8,092 nucleotides of DNA from a bacterium (lineage in GTDB: Bacteria > Cyanobacteriota > Vampirovibrionia > Gastranaerophilales > Gastranaerophilaceae): NCBI GenBank assembly GCA_024408905.1, contig JAKSUP010000047.1, positions 1 through 8,092 on the forward strand, in the 5' to 3' direction. Shown piece after piece: positions 5,363 through 8,092 of this stretch. The first letter of the stretch is position 1; each line of letters opens with the position of its first letter. The translations under genes and the position numbers were made by a program. The notes beneath the pieces were generated by a model. The model was not told the origin of the DNA. It saw nothing but the letters and a program-made list of their open reading frames with translations, and did not search any database.

Positions 5363-6481
5363 TTATTTAAACACACCCTTAATTCTTTCTTTTACGGAAG
5401 ATTGTTTGTTTATTTGAATTTCATGCAACTTTTGATAAAGTGTCTTTTCTTCATTTGATATATGTGTTGGCGTTTTAACTTTTACGACAACAATATGATC
5501 TCCTCTAAATGATGGTTTGGATATATTTGGAACTCCTGCTCCTCTTACGCGTACGACATCATCATTTTGAATACCTGCAGGGATAGAGATATTCTTGTCG
5601 CCATCCAAAGTCTTTATAGTGATATTATCGCCTAAAACGGCTTGTGCAGGAGAAATTTCTAATGTAGTAAATACATCAACGCCGTCACGTTTGTAATAGT
5701 CTGACGGTTTAACGTGAATTACTATGTACAAATCGCCTGACACGCCACCATTTGTTCCGGCATCACCTTCATGAGATAAACGCATTTTTGAACCATTGTC
5801 TACACCGGCAGGAATTTTTATTTCCAATTTTTTCTCTACATCTTTCCTTCCGTTACCTTTGCAATCAGGGCAAGGTTCTTTGATAATTGTACCTTTGCCA
5901 TGACAATGAGGGCATGTTACGACTTGTGTGAAATGTCCTAAAACAGTTCTGGTTGTTTGTTGAATTCTTCCGTTTCCATGACAGTAATCACAAGTTACAG
6001 GTTTAGAGCCTGCTTTTGCTCCTGTGCCGTTACAAGTAGGGCAGCTTTCTAAATGATCAATTTTTATTTCTTTTTCTAAACCAAAGACAGCTTCTTCAAA
6101 ACCTATTTCAATATCCAGTCGTAAGTCATCACCTCGTTGTGGAGCATTTGGATCGCGACTTGAGGAGCCACCACCAAAACCGAAATTTCCGAAAAATGTA
6201 TTAAAGATTTCGTCTAAATCTCCAAAACCACCGGCAAAAGGACCTTGTGTATTAAATCCGGCATTTTTTAATCCATCCTCGCCATATCTGTCGTAAGTTG
6301 CACGCTTATCGTCATCCATCAAAGTTTCGTATGCTTGACCAAGCTCTTTGAACTTAGCTTCTGCTTCAGGGGCTTTATTGACATCAGGATGCCATTGGCG
6401 TGCCATTTTACGAAAAGCACTTTTTATCTCATCTTTGGTTGCGTTCTTATCAACGCCTAATATTTCATAATAATCGCTCAT
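5363..6481 (-). CDS. dnaJ: Chaperone protein DnaJ (class I J-protein)
   Basis: DnaJ binds unfolded proteins and stimulates the ATPase of DnaK (Hsp70) in the cytoplasm. The 372-residue protein has all class I parts. The J domain (1-70) carries the essential HPD at 31-33. A Gly/Phe-rich region (about 75-106) follows. The zinc domain has four intact CxxCxGxG repeats: CPTCNGTG (147-154), CDYCHGNG (164-171), CPHCHGKG (190-197) and CPDCKGNG (204-211). The two substrate-binding beta domains and a short C-terminal tail complete it. The start lies 15 bases after the grpE stop. The best ribosome site is AAGGA overlapping that stop, 12 bases away, so translational coupling to grpE is likely. The odd point is context: dnaK, often found between grpE and dnaJ, is missing here. 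Confidence 0.98.
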   Translation of the reverse strand: MSDYYEILGVDKNATKDEIKSAFRKMARQWHPDVNKAPEAEAKFKELGQAYETLMDDDKRATYDRYGEDGLKNAGFNTQGPFAGGFGDLDEIFNTFFGNFGFGGGSSSRDPNAPQRGDDLRLDIEIGFEEAVFGLEKEIKIDHLESCPTCNGTGAKAGSKPVTCDYCHGNGRIQQTTRTVLGHFTQVVTCPHCHGKGTIIKEPCPDCKGNGRKDVEKKLEIKIPAGVDNGSKMRLSHEGDAGTNGGVSGDLYIVIHVKPSDYYKRDGVDVFTTLEISPAQAVLGDNITIKTLDGDKNISIPAGIQNDDVVRVRGAGVPNISKPSFRGDHIVVVKVKTPTHISNEEKTLYQKLHEIQINKQSSVKERIKGVFK

Positions 6482-6496
6482 TTTAAACTATTTTCC

Positions 6497-7075
6497 TTAA
6501 CCTTCAGCTACTGCGACATTTACCAATGTCGGACGTAAAACTTTATCCCCAAGTTTGTATCCTTTTTGTAATTCAGCAATAATTGTATTGTCTTTTTTAT
6601 CATTTGTCGGAGTTTGCATAACAGCTTCATGTAAATTTGGATCAAACTCTTCACCTTCTGCTTTAATAACTTCTAAACCAATTTTTGAGAGTACATCATT
6701 AAAGTTTTTGTATGCAAGGTTATAACATTCTTTAACTTTCTCACAATCTTCAACAGTTTCAATAGCTTTTAAGCCTCTGTCAAAATTATCCAACACTTCA
6801 ATTAATTGTTTTACAGTACCTTCTGCGCCATATTTCAAGAGTTCTTCTCTTTCTTGAACTTGGCGTTTTCTGTAATTATCAAAATCTGCAGCAAGTCTAA
6901 TATATTGGTTATTTAATGTTTCATATTTAGTTTGCCATTCATCATTTTTTTCTTCGGTTTGTTCTTCTGTAACTTCAGTTTGTTGTTCTGTTGATTCTTC
7001 TGTCTCACCAACAATTTCTTCATTAACAGCTTCTTCATTTGTATTTTCGACTGCTTTTTTGAACGGATTTTCCAT
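6497..7075 (-). CDS. grpE: Nucleotide exchange factor GrpE
   Basis: GrpE dimerises and releases ADP from DnaK, resetting the chaperone cycle. The 192 residues are of usual length. Residues 9-45 are an acidic Glu/Thr-rich disordered tail. Residues 46-105 form the long dimer helix, with the family motif AADFDNYRKRQVQE (62-75). A four-helix-bundle part follows, and the C-terminal beta wing (about 140-190) carries EFDPNLHEAV and GYKLGDKVLRPTLVNVA. The ATG is supported by AAGGGGAG (7082-7089 on the minus strand), 6 bases upstream. It is the first gene of the operon grpE, dnaJ, propeller, methyltransferase. No hrcA gene precedes it, and no CIRCE operator was found upstream, so any heat-shock control must use another signal. 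Confidence 0.97.
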   Translation of the reverse strand: MENPFKKAVENTNEEAVNEEIVGETEESTEQQTEVTEEQTEEKNDEWQTKYETLNNQYIRLAADFDNYRKRQVQEREELLKYGAEGTVKQLIEVLDNFDRGLKAIETVEDCEKVKECYNLAYKNFNDVLSKIGLEVIKAEGEEFDPNLHEAVMQTPTNDKKDNTIIAELQKGYKLGDKVLRPTLVNVAVAEG

Positions 7076-7109
7076 AAATATCTCCCCTTAAAAATACTCT
7101 ATAAGATAC

Positions 7110-7138
7110 ATTATAAGTCATCAATCTCATTATGGTAG
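7110..7138 (-). promoter_or_regulatory. Candidate promoter of the grpE operon
   Basis: On the minus strand a perfect TATAAT (7110-7115) lies 17 bases from a poor -35, CTACCA (7133-7138), with three of six bases matching. Transcription would begin near 7103 and give a leader of about 28 bases. The weak -35 would suit an activated promoter or an alternative sigma factor. No consensus CIRCE is present. Confidence 0.5.
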
Positions 7139-7229
7139 TATTATTTATTATTTTTTAACAATTAGAGATTATTTCATTCAATTTAATGCAACTCGTTATT
7201 ATTTAGTTTAATAATGTTAAGCTTTTTGC

Positions 7230-7259
7230 TTGACACTATAAATATGGTTGTGTTACAAA
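7230..7259 (+). promoter_or_regulatory. Promoter P1 of rplU-rpmA
   Basis: A perfect TTGACA (7230-7235) is followed after 18 bases by TACAAA (7254-7259), which is preceded by TG in the extended -10 position (7251-7252). This is the strongest promoter in the window. Its start near 7266 leaves a leader of about 83 bases. An imperfect inverted repeat (7216-7234) overlaps the -35 box. Confidence 0.6.
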
Positions 7260-7294
7260 TGTATATGTATAAATAGTATTAGATAGGTTAATCG

Positions 7295-7303
7295 TGCTAA
7301 AAT
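7295..7303 (+). promoter_or_regulatory. Possible second promoter P2 of rplU (extended -10)
   Basis: TGCTAAAAT fits the extended -10 pattern TGn-TATAAT with one mismatch. No good -35 precedes it. The start would fall near 7310, inside the short palindrome TCTCT-ATA-AGAGA (7306-7318). A tandem promoter is plausible for a ribosomal protein operon. Confidence 0.35.
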
Positions 7304-7348
7304 TCTCTCTATAAGAGATACGATTCCTCAAAAAGAAAGGAAAGAACA

Positions 7349-7705
7349 ATGTACGCAATAGTCGAAACTGGTGGTAAGCAATACCAAGTTGAAGAAGGTC
7401 GTTATGTTGACGTTGAATTATTAGGCGAAGAAAAAGACGCTAAAGTCGTTTTTGATAAAGTCGTAATGATTGTTAACGGTAAGAAATCAAAAGTTGGTCA
7501 ACCTTATGTTGCTAATGCAAAAGTTGAAGGTGTTATTGTTAAGACTGACAGAGCAAAGAAAATTATTGTTTTCAAACAAAGACCTAAAAAAGGTTATAGA
7601 AAAACTCAAGGTCACAGACAAGGGTTTGCAAGAGTTATGATTAATAAAATCAGAACAACTGCAGCTAAGAAAGCAGCTGATACAGCTGAAGCAACAGAAG
7701 CATAG
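7349..7705 (+). CDS. rplU: Large ribosomal subunit protein bL21
   Basis: bL21 binds 23S rRNA in the 50S subunit. The 118 residues begin with the family hallmark MYAIVETGGKQYQVEEG and include VGQPYV (49-54) and the rRNA-binding KKGYRKTQGHRQGF (80-93). The core ends near residue 102. An Ala/Glu/Thr-rich tail (about 103-118) makes it roughly 15 residues longer than the common 103-residue form, and the tail is probably disordered. AAGGA (7337-7341) lies 7 bases before the ATG. It is first in a two-gene operon with rpmA. Confidence 0.98.
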   Translation: MYAIVETGGKQYQVEEGRYVDVELLGEEKDAKVVFDKVVMIVNGKKSKVGQPYVANAKVEGVIVKTDRAKKIIVFKQRPKKGYRKTQGHRQGFARVMINKIRTTAAKKAADTAEATEA

Positions 7706-7747
7706 ATTGTATTTATATAAAAGAAATTAATTTAAAGGAGAAATAAA

Positions 7748-8002
7748 ATGGCACATAAGAAAGGTATGGGATCCACTCGTAACGGTCGTGACTCAGCAGC
7801 ACAACGTTTAGGTGTGAAAAAGTTCGGTGGTGAAACTGTTAAAGCCGGAAATATAATTGTTCGTCAAAGAGGAACTAAAATTCATCCTGGTAACAATGTT
7901 GGTATTGGTTCTGATGATACTTTATTTGCTTTAATCGACGGTCAAGTTAAATTTGAATCTCACAGACGTGACAGAAAACAAGTTTCTGTTTACTCAGCAT
8001 AA
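7748..8002 (+). CDS. rpmA: Large ribosomal subunit protein bL27
   Basis: bL27 lies close to the peptidyl transferase centre, where its flexible N-terminus reaches toward the tRNA ends. The 84-residue protein starts [16 protein letters not shown] and contains [10 protein letters not shown] and the [21 protein letters not shown] signature (positions 37-57). It has no N-terminal extension with a FFAS-type cleavage site, so it needs no Prp protease, and no prp gene is present in the 42-base gap from rplU. AAGGAG (7735-7740) is 7 bases upstream of the ATG. A strong terminator follows. Confidence 0.98.
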   Translation: MAHKKGMGSTRNGRDSAAQRLGVKKFGGETVKAGNIIVRQRGTKIHPGNNVGIGSDDTLFALIDGQVKFESHRRDRKQVSVYSA

Positions 8003-8015
8003 GGTTTTATTGAAT

Positions 8016-8054
8016 AAAAAAGAGGAGTAACTTTTTCTGTTACTCCTCTTTTTT
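8016..8054 (+). terminator. Rho-independent terminator of rplU-rpmA
   Basis: Sixteen bases (8016-8031) pair perfectly with 8039-8054 around the 7-base loop TTTTTCT. The right arm ends in six T, and the left arm starts with six A, so it can work in both directions. The remaining 38 bases of the window (8055-8092) show no gene. Confidence 0.93.
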
Positions 8055-8092
8055 GCGCAAATTTGTTTTTTACGAGTTTTTATTACAATAGT

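Noticed and set aside
7274..7300. CIRCE-like heat-shock operator before rplU (GTGCTAA at 7294-7300)
   Set aside because: Only part of the right half matches. The base sequence nine positions upstream (TAGTATTAG) does not match TTAGCACTC, and the grpE side lacks any such site.
7266..7348. Structured L21 leader (autoregulatory RNA) before rplU
   Set aside because: Apart from a 5-bp hairpin at 7306-7318 the leader shows no stable fold, and there is no terminator-like stem as expected for a known ribosomal leader.
1..8092. CRISPR array, insertion sequence, tRNA or attachment site
   Set aside because: No regularly spaced repeats, transposase motifs, cloverleaf folds or flanking direct repeats were seen on either strand.

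Overview
The window is AT-rich bacterial DNA that holds ten genes and no mobile element, tRNA, rRNA or CRISPR array. Four observations point to a motile, non-Firmicute bacterium with low GC. L27 begins directly with MAHKKG, so it lacks the N-terminal extension that Firmicutes cleave off. No prp (ysxB-type) protease gene lies between rplU and rpmA. A full-length FlhB is paired with a FliA-type sigma factor, and good AGGAG ribosome sites are common. My best inference is a non-photosynthetic cyanobacterial relative (Vampirovibrionia/Melainabacteria, Gastranaerophilales-like). That rests on the overall look of the proteins, not on a search, and other AT-rich flagellated phyla remain possible.

Layout. 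Positions 1-357 are non-coding. They contain a terminator-like structure at the left edge, a long pyrimidine/purine hairpin, a GC-rich double hairpin and the clpP terminator. Positions 358-1352 (minus strand) hold clpP and, upstream of it, a small two-helix membrane protein of LapA/DUF1049 type. Positions 1447-3306 (plus strand) hold flhB and a FliA-like sigma factor gene. Positions 3303-7075 (minus strand) form one tight operon read in the order grpE, dnaJ, a secreted beta-propeller protein gene and an O-methyltransferase gene. The methyltransferase stop overlaps the sigma gene stop by 4 bp, tail to tail. Positions 7076-7348 are a divergent promoter region. Positions 7349-8054 (plus strand) hold rplU and rpmA, closed by a perfect 16-bp terminator.

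How the genes work together. GrpE and DnaJ are the nucleotide-exchange factor and J-protein of the DnaK chaperone, but dnaK is absent between them, so it must lie elsewhere. ClpP is the protease core that works with a Clp ATPase encoded elsewhere. FlhB is the export-switch protein of the flagellar type III export gate, and the sigma factor is of the class that reads late flagellar promoters. L21 and L27 are large-subunit ribosomal proteins in their usual pairing.

Most of the window is ordinary housekeeping DNA. The points worth a second look are the NPIH variant of the FlhB autocleavage site, the eroded region 3 of the sigma factor, the dnaK-less grpE-dnaJ operon carrying a secreted propeller of unknown role, and the structured non-coding left edge. 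I see no clear sign of a wholly new system.
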